A stretch of DNA of 7,416 bases from an uncultured Magnetococcales bacterium (lineage in GTDB: Bacteria; Pseudomonadota; Magnetococcia; Magnetococcales; Magnetaquicoccaceae). A program made the position numbers and the translations under genes. How positions within the stretch are numbered: the first letter of the stretch is position 1; each line of letters begins with the position of its first letter. The notes below the pieces were generated by a model that was not told the DNA's origin, made no database searches, and saw only the letters and a list, made by a program, of their open reading frames with translations. Below, one piece after another: positions 1 to 6,799 of the stretch. The DNA lies in the NCBI GenBank assembly GCA_903913345.1, contig CAIWLA010000224.1, positions 1 to 7,416 of the forward strand, written 5' to 3'.

Positions 1-1922
1 CCGATGGGGATCTGGATGCCGCCCTGGCCGAATGGGTGGAACAGCAACGGCGCGGTTATCGCAAGGGGATGGTGCGTCGCGACCGGGTCCGCCGTTTGGA
101 AGCGGCTGGGTTTGTCTGGGATCCGAAGCAGTCGGCCTGGGATGTTCAGTTTGGTGCGTTGCAACGCTATCATCAACGCCATGGACATGCGCGGGTGCCA
201 GCCCATTGGCCGGAAGATCCCCTCCTGGCGGATTGGGTGCAACAGCAACGGCGCGATCATCTGAAAGGCCGGTTGGATGCGGCGGCGCGTACCCGTTTGG
301 AGGGTGTCGATTTTGTCTGGGATCCCGAACAGGTGGCCTGGGAGGAGATGTTTTTGGTGTTTCAGGCCTTCACGGAACAGCACGGCCATGGCATGGTCCC
401 GGAACAGTGGCCCGGCCATCCCGCCTTGGCCGAATGGGCCAAACAGCAACGGGTGGCGTTGGCCAAGGGGCTTCTGGTGGCCAATCGGGTGGATCGTCTG
501 GAGCAATTGGGTTTTTGCTGGGATCTGGAGCAGGCCCGCTGGGAGGAACAGTTTGCCGTCTTTTTGCAATTCAAGCAACGCCATGATCATGGCAAGATCC
601 CGGAAGTCTGGCCGGAAAATCCCTCGCTGGCCTTTTGGGCCAAGGAGCAGCGCAAGGATCGGTTGCGGGGCAAACTGCCGGTCGAGCGACAGGTTTTGCT
701 CGATGAATTGGGCTTTTGCTGGGATCTGGATGCCGCCTATTGGGAAGATCGGGTGGCGGATCTGGTGCGGTTTCAGGCGGAGCATGGCCACTGTCAGGTG
801 CCCCCCTCCTGGCCGTCCGATCCCCTGCTGGCGGATTGGGTGGGCCGACAACGGCGGGATTGGCGGGCCGGTCGTCTGCCGGTGGATCGGATGGCACGGC
901 TGGATGAATTGGATTTTGTCTGGGATCCCGAAGAAAAGGCGTGGCAGGATCAGTGCGCCGCCTTGGCCGCCTTTCATGCCGAGCACGGTCATTGTCATCT
1001 CCCCGACTCCTTGGCCGAGTTGGCGGAATGGGTGCGTCAGCAACGTCGTGCGGGGATGAGTCCGGGCTTCAGTGAGGAGCGGCGTGCCCGTTTGGACGCG
1101 CTCTCTTTCATCTGGGACAGTCATGAGGCGGAATGGGATGCCATGGTGAAGGCGTTGCAACGGTTTCGCGAGGCGCGCAGCCATTGCATCATTCCCACCC
1201 AGTTTCCCGAAAATCCCGCGTTGGCTCGTTGGGTGGGTGTGGTGCGTCGCGCGTATGCGGGTGGGACGCTCTCTGCCGAGCGGGTGCAGCAGTTGGAGTC
1301 TCTGGGCTTTATCTGGGATGCCAAGGCCATTTTGTGGGAAGAGATGTTTGCGGCCCTGGCGGAGTTTCGCCATCGGTATGGCAATTGTCTGGTCCCGGAG
1401 AGCTACCCGGACAACAATCAACTGGCCTGGTGGGTGGTGGCCCAGCGCAAGGCGTACAAGACGGGCCAACTGGAGCCGGAGCGGGTGGAGCGTTTGAATG
1501 CGCTGGGTTTCTTCTGGGATCCGTTGGAGGTGCAGTGGTATGAAATGTATTTGGCCCTGGTCCACTATCGGGAGCAGTTTGGTCGTTGTGTCATCACCCG
1601 TGGCACGGGCGACCCCCGTTTGACCGCCTGGGTGGCGACGCAACGGCAGGCGCGTCTCCATGGCCATTTGAGCCAGGTGCGCATCGACCGGTTGGATGCC
1701 CTGGGTTTTCTCTGGGATCAAAAAGAGGTGGTTCTGGAGGAGATGTTGGCGGATCTGGCGGCCTTCAAGCAGGCGCACGGCCATTGCAATGTCCCGGTCC
1801 CCTGGGCAAAAAATCCGGCGTTGGGGCTGTGGGTGCAGTTTCAGCGACAGGAGTATAAAAAGGAACGATTGGATCCCCAACGGATTCAACGGTTGGAGGC
1901 CTTGGGGTTTGGGTGGGAGTGA
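1..1922 (+). CDS. Tandem helicase-associated (HA) domain repeat protein, 5'-truncated
   Basis: The frame is open from the window edge (first full codon at 3) to the TGA at 1920-1922, so the true start lies upstream; the GTG at 36 is only an internal codon. The visible 639 or so residues consist wholly of repeats matching the helicase-associated domain (PF03457 type): W at the start, F..F...HGHC.VP near the middle, W(V/A)..QR, then R...L..LGF.WD at the end. Nine full modules follow the tail of a tenth. Seven are 66-67 residues; module 5 and the last are 64. HA domains are small helical modules thought to bind nucleic acid, often found in tandem behind DEAD/DEAH or SNF2-like helicases. No Walker A, DEAD-box or other helicase motif is visible here, so whether a motor precedes the array is unknown. 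No signal peptide or membrane segment is seen. The family call is firm; the role is not known. Confidence 0.85.
   Translation, partial: DGDLDAALAEWVEQQRRGYRKGMVRRDRVRRLEAAGFVWDPKQSAWDVQFGALQRYHQRHGHARVPAHWPEDPLLADWVQQQRRDHLKGRLDAAARTRLEGVDFVWDPEQVAWEEMFLVFQAFTEQHGHGMVPEQWPGHPALAEWAKQQRVALAKGLLVANRVDRLEQLGFCWDLEQARWEEQFAVFLQFKQRHDHGKIPEVWPENPSLAFWAKEQRKDRLRGKLPVERQVLLDELGFCWDLDAAYWEDRVADLVRFQAEHGHCQVPPSWPSDPLLADWVGRQRRDWRAGRLPVDRMARLDELDFVWDPEEKAWQDQCAALAAFHAEHGHCHLPDSLAELAEWVRQQRRAGMSPGFSEERRARLDALSFIWDSHEAEWDAMVKALQRFREARSHCIIPTQFPENPALARWVGVVRRAYAGGTLSAERVQQLESLGFIWDAKAILWEEMFAALAEFRHRYGNCLVPESYPDNNQLAWWVVAQRKAYKTGQLEPERVERLNALGFFWDPLEVQWYEMYLALVHYREQFGRCVITRGTGDPRLTAWVATQRQARLHGHLSQVRIDRLDALGFLWDQKEVVLEEMLADLAAFKQAHGHCNVPVPWAKNPALGLWVQFQRQEYKKERLDPQRIQRLEALGFGWE
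132..1919 (+). repeat. Nine in-frame 201-bp coding repeats (HA modules)
   Basis: Module boundaries in the translation are 132-332, 333-533, 534-734, 735-935, 936-1127, 1128-1328, 1329-1529, 1530-1727 and 1728-1919. Module 5 lacks three residues in the WPENP segment, module 8 lacks one, and the last stops at GFGWE. The repeats are diverged at the DNA level except around short cores such as the codons for F-V/C-W-D, so this is an old array rather than a recent amplification. Confidence 0.85.
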
Positions 1923-1948
1923 GGGGGGTTGAGTGGCACCAACAGGGA

Positions 1949-2314
1949 TCAGTGCGGGAAGAATGACCTGAGAATCAGGGCCATGACGCCAGCCATCTGG
2001 ATGCCCAGCATCCACTTGACGATGGCCAATTCGGTGCGGATGGGGGCGAGTTCCTTTTCCATGCGGAGTTCAAGATCTTTGATATCGCGCTTCAGTTCGG
2101 CCTTGGCCATCTCAAGATTCTGCCTGGTCGCCAGACCACCCAAACGTTCTTCCGATTGCTTGTCGCGTTTGTCCGCCCACTCATCCATTTGAGATTCCGT
2201 CTGTTTCATGACCGTGACCAAGGCCTTGGCATGGCCCTTGGCCTGTTCCTCCGGCACACCGGCAACCCGGAGTTGTTCGGTAAACTCCAACGTGTCAAAC
2301 GTGATGGCGTGCAT
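1949..2314 (-). CDS. DUF1640-like coiled-coil protein with C-terminal membrane helix
   Basis: This encodes 121 residues. The N-terminus (MHAITFDTLEFTEQLRVAGV, then PEEQA) matches the opening typical of DUF1640/CCDC90-like bacterial proteins. It is followed by a charged, heptad-rich stretch at about residues 36-97, likely a coiled coil, and one hydrophobic segment at about 99-117 ending in RSFFPH. That layout suggests a tail-anchored membrane protein with a cytoplasmic coiled-coil stalk. The start is well supported: AGGAG (plus-strand 2321-2325) sits 6 nt upstream of the ATG. The gene is convergent with the HA-repeat gene (26-bp gap) and divergent from brnTA. The biochemical function of bacterial DUF1640 proteins is not established, and none is inferred here. 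Confidence 0.72.
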   Translation of the reverse strand: MHAITFDTLEFTEQLRVAGVPEEQAKGHAKALVTVMKQTESQMDEWADKRDKQSEERLGGLATRQNLEMAKAELKRDIKDLELRMEKELAPIRTELAIVKWMLGIQMAGVMALILRSFFPH

Positions 2315-2364
2315 GGGAGGCTCCTTTTTTATGGACTGGACACGGCCAGACTACCAGAAATACG

Positions 2365-2389
2365 CTGGGAAGACCAACAAAAATCCCAG
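2365..2389. repeat. 6-bp inverted repeat in the divergent intergenic region
   Basis: CTGGGA at 2365-2370 and TCCCAG at 2384-2389 are exact complements separated by 13 bp. They lie between the divergent DUF1640-like gene and brnT. The repeat could be a protein-binding site or a weak hairpin in the DUF1640-like leader, but arms this short can arise by chance. Confidence 0.2.
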
Positions 2390-2406
2390 GGCAATCGCAT
2401 TTGAAT

Positions 2407-2444
2407 TTCATGGTTGAATCTCTCTGTGAATGTCATTACGATGA
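2407..2444. promoter_or_regulatory. Candidate brnTA autoregulatory operator (two short palindromes)
   Basis: TTCA-tggt-TGAA (2407-2418) overlaps the candidate -35 box and TCAT-tacg-ATGA (2433-2444) overlaps the -10 box. Both have 4-bp arms and 4-bp spacers, and their centres are 26 bp apart. BrnA antitoxins are ribbon-helix-helix DNA-binding proteins known to repress their own operon. The placement fits such an operator, but the half-sites are short and unproven. Confidence 0.3.
2414..2442 (+). promoter_or_regulatory. Candidate sigma70-type promoter of brnTA
   Basis: TTGAAT (2414-2419) is separated by exactly 17 bp from TACGAT (2437-2442). Each box matches 4 of 6 consensus bases. A transcript would begin around 2449-2450, at the preferred brnT ATG, where no Shine-Dalgarno sequence is seen. 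Confidence 0.4.
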
Positions 2445-2449
2445 ACGGC

Positions 2450-2728
2450 ATGAAGATCACTGACAACCCGGCCAAAGATCTCTGGAACACGGAAACGCGG
2501 CAACTTCCATTTGATCGAGCGGTTGATTTTCGCTGGCAGGATGCCCTGATCATTGAAGATCTCCGGCGTATTTATCCAGAACGGCGGTTTGTGGCCGTTG
2601 GCCATCTGGATAAACGTCTGCACGTTCTTTGCTTCACGCCTGCCGAAGGCGGTATACGGGTGATCAGTTTTCGCAAGGCCAACCATCGAGAGGCACGCAA
2701 GTATGACAAACCCATTACCATTGACTGA
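2450..2728 (+). CDS. brnT: BrnT-family toxin (type II toxin-antitoxin RNase)
   Basis: This encodes 92 residues from the ATG at 2450. It matches the BrnT/DUF497 family: an ITDNPAKD-type opening where the family has I.(Y/W)DPAK, then LPF at 19-21, a central ERRFVAVGHLD strand region, and the C-terminal IRVISFRKANHREARKY, the family's most conserved block. BrnT is a RelE-like ribonuclease that blocks translation until bound by BrnA. The start at 2450 was chosen because the family begins right before this motif. An ATG at 2441 and a TTG at 2414 are in frame upstream but would add residues outside the family fold, and none of the three has a clear ribosome binding site. The length is normal for the family and no disruption is seen. 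Its end overlaps brnA by 26 nt, implying coupled translation. Confidence 0.87.
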   Translation: MKITDNPAKDLWNTETRQLPFDRAVDFRWQDALIIEDLRRIYPERRFVAVGHLDKRLHVLCFTPAEGGIRVISFRKANHREARKYDKPITID

Positions 2729-2996
2729 CGATGATGGAGAGGTCAGGGAACTGACGCGGAAGGATTTTGCGCGCATGAAACCCGCGCGGGAGGTTTTGCC
2801 AGCGATTCTGGGTGCGGATTTGGCTGCCGAATGTCTGGCAGAACGGGTTCCGCCTTCTGCTGGTGAGGCAAAGAATGCCGCCACAGTTCGTCTCGACGCA
2901 GACGTGATCTCGGCCTTCCGTGCCTCAGGCGGAGGATGGCAGAACCGGGTGAACGATGCCTTGCGCGATTGGCTCCAGTCGCACTCTCCCACATGA
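2703..2996 (+). CDS. brnA: BrnA-family antitoxin, ribbon-helix-helix
   Basis: This encodes 97 residues. The N-terminal part (DDDGEVRELTRKDFARMKPAR, residues 9-29) is the BrnA toxin-binding signature. The C-terminal part at about 59-93 (ATVRLDADVISAFRASGGGW, then Q.RVNDALRDWL) is a ribbon-helix-helix DNA-binding domain. BrnA neutralises BrnT and represses the shared promoter. The ATG lies inside the last codons of brnT, and GAGAGG at 2688-2693 is a usable ribosome binding site 9 nt upstream. Toxin-first order with overlap is the usual brnTA arrangement. The gene appears intact, so the pair is probably functional, typically as a stress-response or stability module. Confidence 0.9.
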   Translation: MTNPLPLTDDDGEVRELTRKDFARMKPAREVLPAILGADLAAECLAERVPPSAGEAKNAATVRLDADVISAFRASGGGWQNRVNDALRDWLQSHSPT

Positions 2997-3102
2997 CGTC
3001 TGTTTCATTGCATCAAGGCATTTCCAATCCACTGGCTCCCACCCCCCGCAAAAATAATTCGCCAAACAACCCGATTATTGTGCTGCACTGCCCCCGAAAG
3101 GG

Positions 3103-3131
3103 TTGGTATTTGTGGCGCATGGGTGTACAAT
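3103..3131 (+). promoter_or_regulatory. Candidate promoter of the GAF-domain gene
   Basis: TTGGTA (3103-3108) and TACAAT (3126-3131) are separated by 17 bp; the -10 matches 5 of 6 and the -35 matches 4 of 6 consensus bases. The predicted start would leave a leader of about 30 nt that includes the AAGAGG ribosome binding site. It lies in the 174-bp gap after brnA, which holds no gene and no convincing terminator for brnTA. Confidence 0.5.
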
Positions 3132-3170
3132 ACCCTATTTTTCTCGCTTACAATAAACTAAGAGGTTGCT

Positions 3171-3851
3171 GTGAAAAAGGAACTGGCAAATGAGTGGCAA
3201 AAGATAAAATCGAAGCAGGAGGCCCTGACCCGCAATTGGCGGTCCAGCGGCAATCAGGATCTGCTCCATTTTTTTATGGAAATATTGCCCAAAGTGGTGG
3301 ATGCGGATCGGTGCAGCTTTTTTATCCACGATCCGGTGACCGATGCCGTCTGGTTGCAATGTGGCACGGGTCTCAAGGAACGCAGTATTGTCGTCCCCAA
3401 AACCGGTTCCAACGTGGGACGGGTGGTGGCCACCGGGCGGCACGTCTCCATCGTGCGGCGCGATCAGCAGTCCGAATTTGCCAAACAGGTGGAAGAAAAG
3501 GTGGGCTATGTGACGCAAAACATGATGTGCGTCCCCATCAAAAGCCTGACATCCAATCAGGTGACCGGTGCCATTCAGGTCATCAATAAAACCGGACCCA
3601 ACAGCCAACAGGGCTTTACCGATGCGGATCGGGCCTTGCTGGAAAGGGTGGCCGATCATGTCGGCATGGTGACCGAAAATATTTATCTCAGCCAGGAGAT
3701 GGTGACGGTCTCCGACAAACTGCGGGGCACCGTGGATATGGCCGAATGGGTGATCAAAATGTGGATGGGCTTCATGGGGCTGGTCCTCCTGGCCGCCTTC
3801 GGCGTGATCATCCACTTCACCCCGCATATGGTGGAAATTTTGAAACGCTAA
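3171..3851 (+). CDS. GAF-domain protein with single C-terminal transmembrane helix
   Basis: This encodes 226 residues from a GTG start; AAGAGG at 3160-3165 lies 5 nt upstream and supports that start. A short basic N-terminus leads into one GAF domain at about residues 28-172. Its marks are DADRCSFFIHD (44-54), VGRVVATGR (82-90), the MMCVPIK strand (118-124), GAIQVINK (133-140, equivalent to the NK of PDE-type GAF domains) and FTDADRALLERVADHV (149-164). GAF domains bind cyclic nucleotides or other small molecules, or mediate dimerisation. The only other element is a hydrophobic helix at about 196-216 followed by a short tail ending LKR, which would anchor the domain on the cytoplasmic face. 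There is no HD, GGDEF, EAL, kinase or cyclase output domain. The gene is convergent with the mgtE operon. The ligand and the partner are unknown. Confidence 0.85.
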   Translation: MKKELANEWQKIKSKQEALTRNWRSSGNQDLLHFFMEILPKVVDADRCSFFIHDPVTDAVWLQCGTGLKERSIVVPKTGSNVGRVVATGRHVSIVRRDQQSEFAKQVEEKVGYVTQNMMCVPIKSLTSNQVTGAIQVINKTGPNSQQGFTDADRALLERVADHVGMVTENIYLSQEMVTVSDKLRGTVDMAEWVIKMWMGFMGLVLLAAFGVIIHFTPHMVEILKR

Positions 3852-3872
3852 AAAACCCGCCTCTCCCTCCGC

Positions 3873-3908
3873 AAAAACCAGACTCTCCCTGCTCCGGGGG
3901 GAGTCTGG
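3873..3908 (-). terminator. Intrinsic terminator of the mgtE operon
   Basis: Read on the minus strand, a 12-bp GC-rich stem (3897-3908 pairing with 3878-3889, one G-U pair) with a 7-nt loop is followed at once by five T residues (3873-3877). It sits 12 nt past the stop codon of the downstream mgtE. On the plus strand the hairpin has no T-run after it, so it does not look like a terminator for the convergent GAF gene. Confidence 0.8.
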
Positions 3909-3919
3909 ATGGGTGCCAC

Positions 3920-5314
3920 TCAAGGGGTCGCAAAGACCAGACTGGCAATGATCAGATAATTGGTGGATCCCACCAGATCGATGATGGTCAGGGCCAGAGG
4001 ACCGGCCGCGATGGCCGGGTCGGCCCCAATCCGCTTGAAGAAAAAGGGGAGCGACATGGCAATGACCGACGAGGCAATCATGTTGCACATCATCGCCGGA
4101 CCCACCGTCATGGAGAGGCGGGGATTCTGAAAGATGGCATAGGCGGCAATGGCCAGCAGAATGCCATACACGGTCCCCTGCACAATGTTGGCCCCCAACT
4201 CCTTGAACAGCAGTTTGAAAAAATGGTGGTTGTGTATGTTGCCCAGTGCCAGACCACGGACCACGATGGTCCCGGTCTGGGTGCCCGAATTGCCGGACAT
4301 CCCGATCACGATGGGAAAGAAAAAGGCCAACTGCACCACGGCGGAGAGGGTCTCCTCGAACTCACCCAGAATCACCGAGATGGCCAAATAACCCATGAAG
4401 GCGGTGATCAACCAGGGCACCCGTGCCTTGAAGATGGCAAAGGCCGATTGGACCAATACGGAACCCTTGTTGGCACCACTGCCCGCCATTTTCAACAGGG
4501 TGTTGGTGTTGTCCTCATTGATCACCTGGATCAGATCATCGATGGTGATCCGTCCCACCAGGAGACCCTTGTCATCCACCACGGGCATGGCCAGCAACCG
4601 GTAGCTGGTCACCAGTCGGGCGACCTCTCTCTGGGGGGTCTGGGCGGTGACCTTGATCACCTTCTGGTTCATGATCTCCTTCAGCCTCTTTTCTGGATCG
4701 GCCAGAATCAGTTGCCGCATGGAAACCGTCCCCGTCAATCTTTTCTGACTGTCCACGACATAGACATAAAAGATCATTTTATGCTCGGACAACGCCTGCA
4801 GTGCCTGAATGGTCGTTTCAGCGGTCGTGGATTCCAGTTGCTGAAAGACGTTCGAACTCATGAGACGACCGGCCGATTCGGGCGGATAGTCCATGATATC
4901 CGATGTTTCGCCATCACCCCCTTTGTTCATCTTTTTAAGAATGCGTCTGGCCCGCATGGCGTTCAGGGCGTTGATGCAACGGAGGCGCATCTCCGGGTTG
5001 AGGGCACCCAGGGTGTCCAGGGCATGTTCAATGGTGCCCTGGGAGAGAATATATTTTTGATGGCCTTCGCTCAACGCCTTGAAGACCACACCCGCCCGGT
5101 CCGGAGGGGTGATGAGGGCGTAGACGGCATTGGCATCCCGTTCGTGAAAACCGTTCAACACCTGGATGATCTCTTCCTGGTCGAGATGGGTCAGGAGCCG
5201 GGTCAGATGAAAAGAGGCCCCCTTGCGATAGAGGCGTTCGATTGCCTCGCTGATCTCGTCGATCGAGGAGTGGGCACCTGGGCTGCTGTCGTCGTCCAAC
5301 ACGACCATACTCAT
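3920..5314 (-). CDS. mgtE: MgtE-family Mg2+ transporter, second gene of a tandem pair
   Basis: This encodes 464 residues, the usual MgtE length. An N-terminal helical MgtE_N domain (about 20-140) contains the KYIL segment. Two CBS domains follow (about 147-206 and 211-268), with VYVVDSQKRLTG in the first and the RITIDDL strand-helix in the second. The C-terminal membrane domain (about 299-464) has five helices, with the pore motif PIVIGMSGNSGTQ.....R at 334-353 and the last-helix motif DPA...GP...TIID ending at D446, equivalent to the Mg2+-selecting aspartate of Thermus MgtE. MgtE is a dimeric Mg2+ channel gated by cytoplasmic Mg2+ through its N and CBS domains. AAAGGA 6 nt upstream supports the ATG. 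It lies 63 nt after its paralogue. The connecting-helix segment reads NEDNTNTLLK, lacking the acidic TED residues usual in the family. Confidence 0.95.
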   Translation of the reverse strand: MSMVVLDDDSSPGAHSSIDEISEAIERLYRKGASFHLTRLLTHLDQEEIIQVLNGFHERDANAVYALITPPDRAGVVFKALSEGHQKYILSQGTIEHALDTLGALNPEMRLRCINALNAMRARRILKKMNKGGDGETSDIMDYPPESAGRLMSSNVFQQLESTTAETTIQALQALSEHKMIFYVYVVDSQKRLTGTVSMRQLILADPEKRLKEIMNQKVIKVTAQTPQREVARLVTSYRLLAMPVVDDKGLLVGRITIDDLIQVINEDNTNTLLKMAGSGANKGSVLVQSAFAIFKARVPWLITAFMGYLAISVILGEFEETLSAVVQLAFFFPIVIGMSGNSGTQTGTIVVRGLALGNIHNHHFFKLLFKELGANIVQGTVYGILLAIAAYAIFQNPRLSMTVGPAMMCNMIASSVIAMSLPFFFKRIGADPAIAAGPLALTIIDLVGSTNYLIIASLVFATP

Positions 5315-5377
5315 GGAAGTTCCTTTGCATGTTTTAAATGGAACAAGGTGATGACGGGTACGGCATCCGGGCGTCGG

Positions 5378-6772
5378 TCACAAGCCGTAGATGACCGTGG
5401 CCATCAGGAGATAATTGATCACGCCCAGGACATCGATGGCCGTCAGGACATAGGGACCGCCGCCGATGGCGGGGTCTGCCCCCATTTTTTGCAGCAGCAT
5501 GGGAATGCTGGAGGCAATAATGCCCGCATAGGTAATATTACTGAGAATGCTGACCCCAACGGTGAAAGCCAGGACCGAACTTTTGAAGACGATCAGGGCA
5601 TACAACGCCAGACAGAGGCCATAAAAACCGCCGATCAGGAGGCCGACGGAGATCTCCTTGAAGAGGAGTTTGTAATACTGACTGACCCGAATGGTGCCCG
5701 TGGCCAGGCTGCGGACGGCCACCGTGGCCGCCTGACTGCCCACGTTGCCCGCCATGCCGAAAATCATGGGCATGAAAAAACTGAGCTGGATGACGGCGGC
5801 CAAGGTGTGTTCGAACTGTTTGAGGGTGAAAGCGGCCAGCAGGCCGCCCAGGAAGGGCATGAACAGCCAGGGGATGCGGGTCTTGGCCACGGAGAAGAAG
5901 GAGGTGGCCATGATGTCGAAGCGCGGATCGACGCCCGCCCTTTTCAACATGTCACGGGTGGCCATATCCTGGATGACGTGCAACACATCGTCCACGGTCA
6001 CGATGCCGCGCAACCCCCCCCGATCGTCCAGCACCGGGATGGCCAGCAGGCCCAGGCGGGAAAACTCCTGGGCCACCTTGTCCTCGTGGGTGCCGGTCGT
6101 GACCGAAAACACCGGGGTAATCATGAACTCTTTGAGGGGTTCGTCGGGTGGGGCCAGCAGGATGTGGCGCAGGGAGGTGACACCCGTCAGGCGGTTTTGC
6201 TCGTCCACGACATAGACATAAAAGATCATCTCCCCGGAGGAGAGTTCCCGTACCGCCTGCATGGCGGCGGCCGCCAGGCTGTTTTCCGACAGCGCGAGAA
6301 AGCGGAAGGACATGAGGCTGCCCGCCGTGTGGGGCAGGTATTGCAGCAGGGCATTGACCTCCCTTTGCCTCTCCATCCCCATGGCGGTCATCAGACGTTC
6401 GCCGGTCTTGCTGTCCAGTCGGCCAATGAGGCGACTGCGCACGTCGGCGGGCAGATCCTCCAGAATGGCCACCATCCGTTCCTGGGAGCCGTTGGAGAGG
6501 ATATATTTTTGCTGATCCTCCCCCAGTTCGTTCAAGGCCAGCCCCGCCTTTTTGGCGGAGGTGATCAGTCCAAAGATGGCCTTGGCTTCCACATTGTCCC
6601 GGGCCGAACTGATGAGGTGGGCAATATCGGCGGGCAGCAACTTGTCCACGATGGGCGAAAGGCGCGCAATGCCCCCCTTGCGGAAGAGACGCTCAATGGC
6701 TTCTATGTACAAAGGGGGGTCATCGGGGGATTCGGTATCGACGGGTTCATCAATGGCAACGGCCATACTCAT
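5378..6772 (-). CDS. mgtE: MgtE-family Mg2+ transporter, first gene of a tandem pair
   Basis: This encodes 464 residues, identical in length to its downstream paralogue; both start MSM. The domains are MgtE_N (about 20-140, with KYILSNG at 89-95), CBS 1 (about 147-206), CBS 2 (about 211-270, with GIVTVDDVLHVI) and a five-helix membrane domain from about 299. The pore motif is PMIFGMAGNVGSQAATVAVR at 335-354. The final helix carries DPA...GP...TAID with D447 at the selectivity position. AAGGA 7 nt upstream (plus-strand 6780-6784) confirms the ATG. It is probably the leading gene of a two-gene operon, transcribed from a candidate promoter at 6861-6889 through a structured leader. In the connecting helix the family's EEATED-type run reads QDMATRD, so only part of its acidity is kept. 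Magnesium is the expected substrate; cobalt or other divalent ions cannot be excluded. Confidence 0.95.
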   Translation of the reverse strand: MSMAVAIDEPVDTESPDDPPLYIEAIERLFRKGGIARLSPIVDKLLPADIAHLISSARDNVEAKAIFGLITSAKKAGLALNELGEDQQKYILSNGSQERMVAILEDLPADVRSRLIGRLDSKTGERLMTAMGMERQREVNALLQYLPHTAGSLMSFRFLALSENSLAAAAMQAVRELSSGEMIFYVYVVDEQNRLTGVTSLRHILLAPPDEPLKEFMITPVFSVTTGTHEDKVAQEFSRLGLLAIPVLDDRGGLRGIVTVDDVLHVIQDMATRDMLKRAGVDPRFDIMATSFFSVAKTRIPWLFMPFLGGLLAAFTLKQFEHTLAAVIQLSFFMPMIFGMAGNVGSQAATVAVRSLATGTIRVSQYYKLLFKEISVGLLIGGFYGLCLALYALIVFKSSVLAFTVGVSILSNITYAGIIASSIPMLLQKMGADPAIGGGPYVLTAIDVLGVINYLLMATVIYGL

Positions 6773-6799
6773 GGGTGGTTCCTTGTCTATGTGGTCGGT

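Noticed and set aside
132..1919. TALE, PPR or CRISPR-like repeat array
   Set aside because: The 67-residue period and the HGHC.VP...W and LGF.WD motifs fit HA domains, not 34-35-residue TALE or PPR repeats, and the DNA repeats are diverged and coding.
1923..1948. A hairpin (GTTG...CAAC) between the convergent HA and DUF1640-like genes
   Set aside because: The stem is only about four pairs and has no T-run on either strand, so it does not qualify as a terminator.
2408..2992. A 194-codon minus-strand frame opposite brnTA
   Set aside because: No recognisable protein features; the plus strand carries a canonical brnT-brnA pair.
3067..3105. CAACCC/GGGTTG inverted repeat before the GAF gene
   Set aside because: The arms are 6 bp with a 27-bp spacer; this is within chance expectation and has no T-tail, so it is not listed as a feature.
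3135..4088. A 317-codon minus-strand frame opposite the GAF gene
   Set aside because: Its His/Gly-rich translation shows no family features, while the opposite strand encodes a clear GAF domain with a ribosome binding site.
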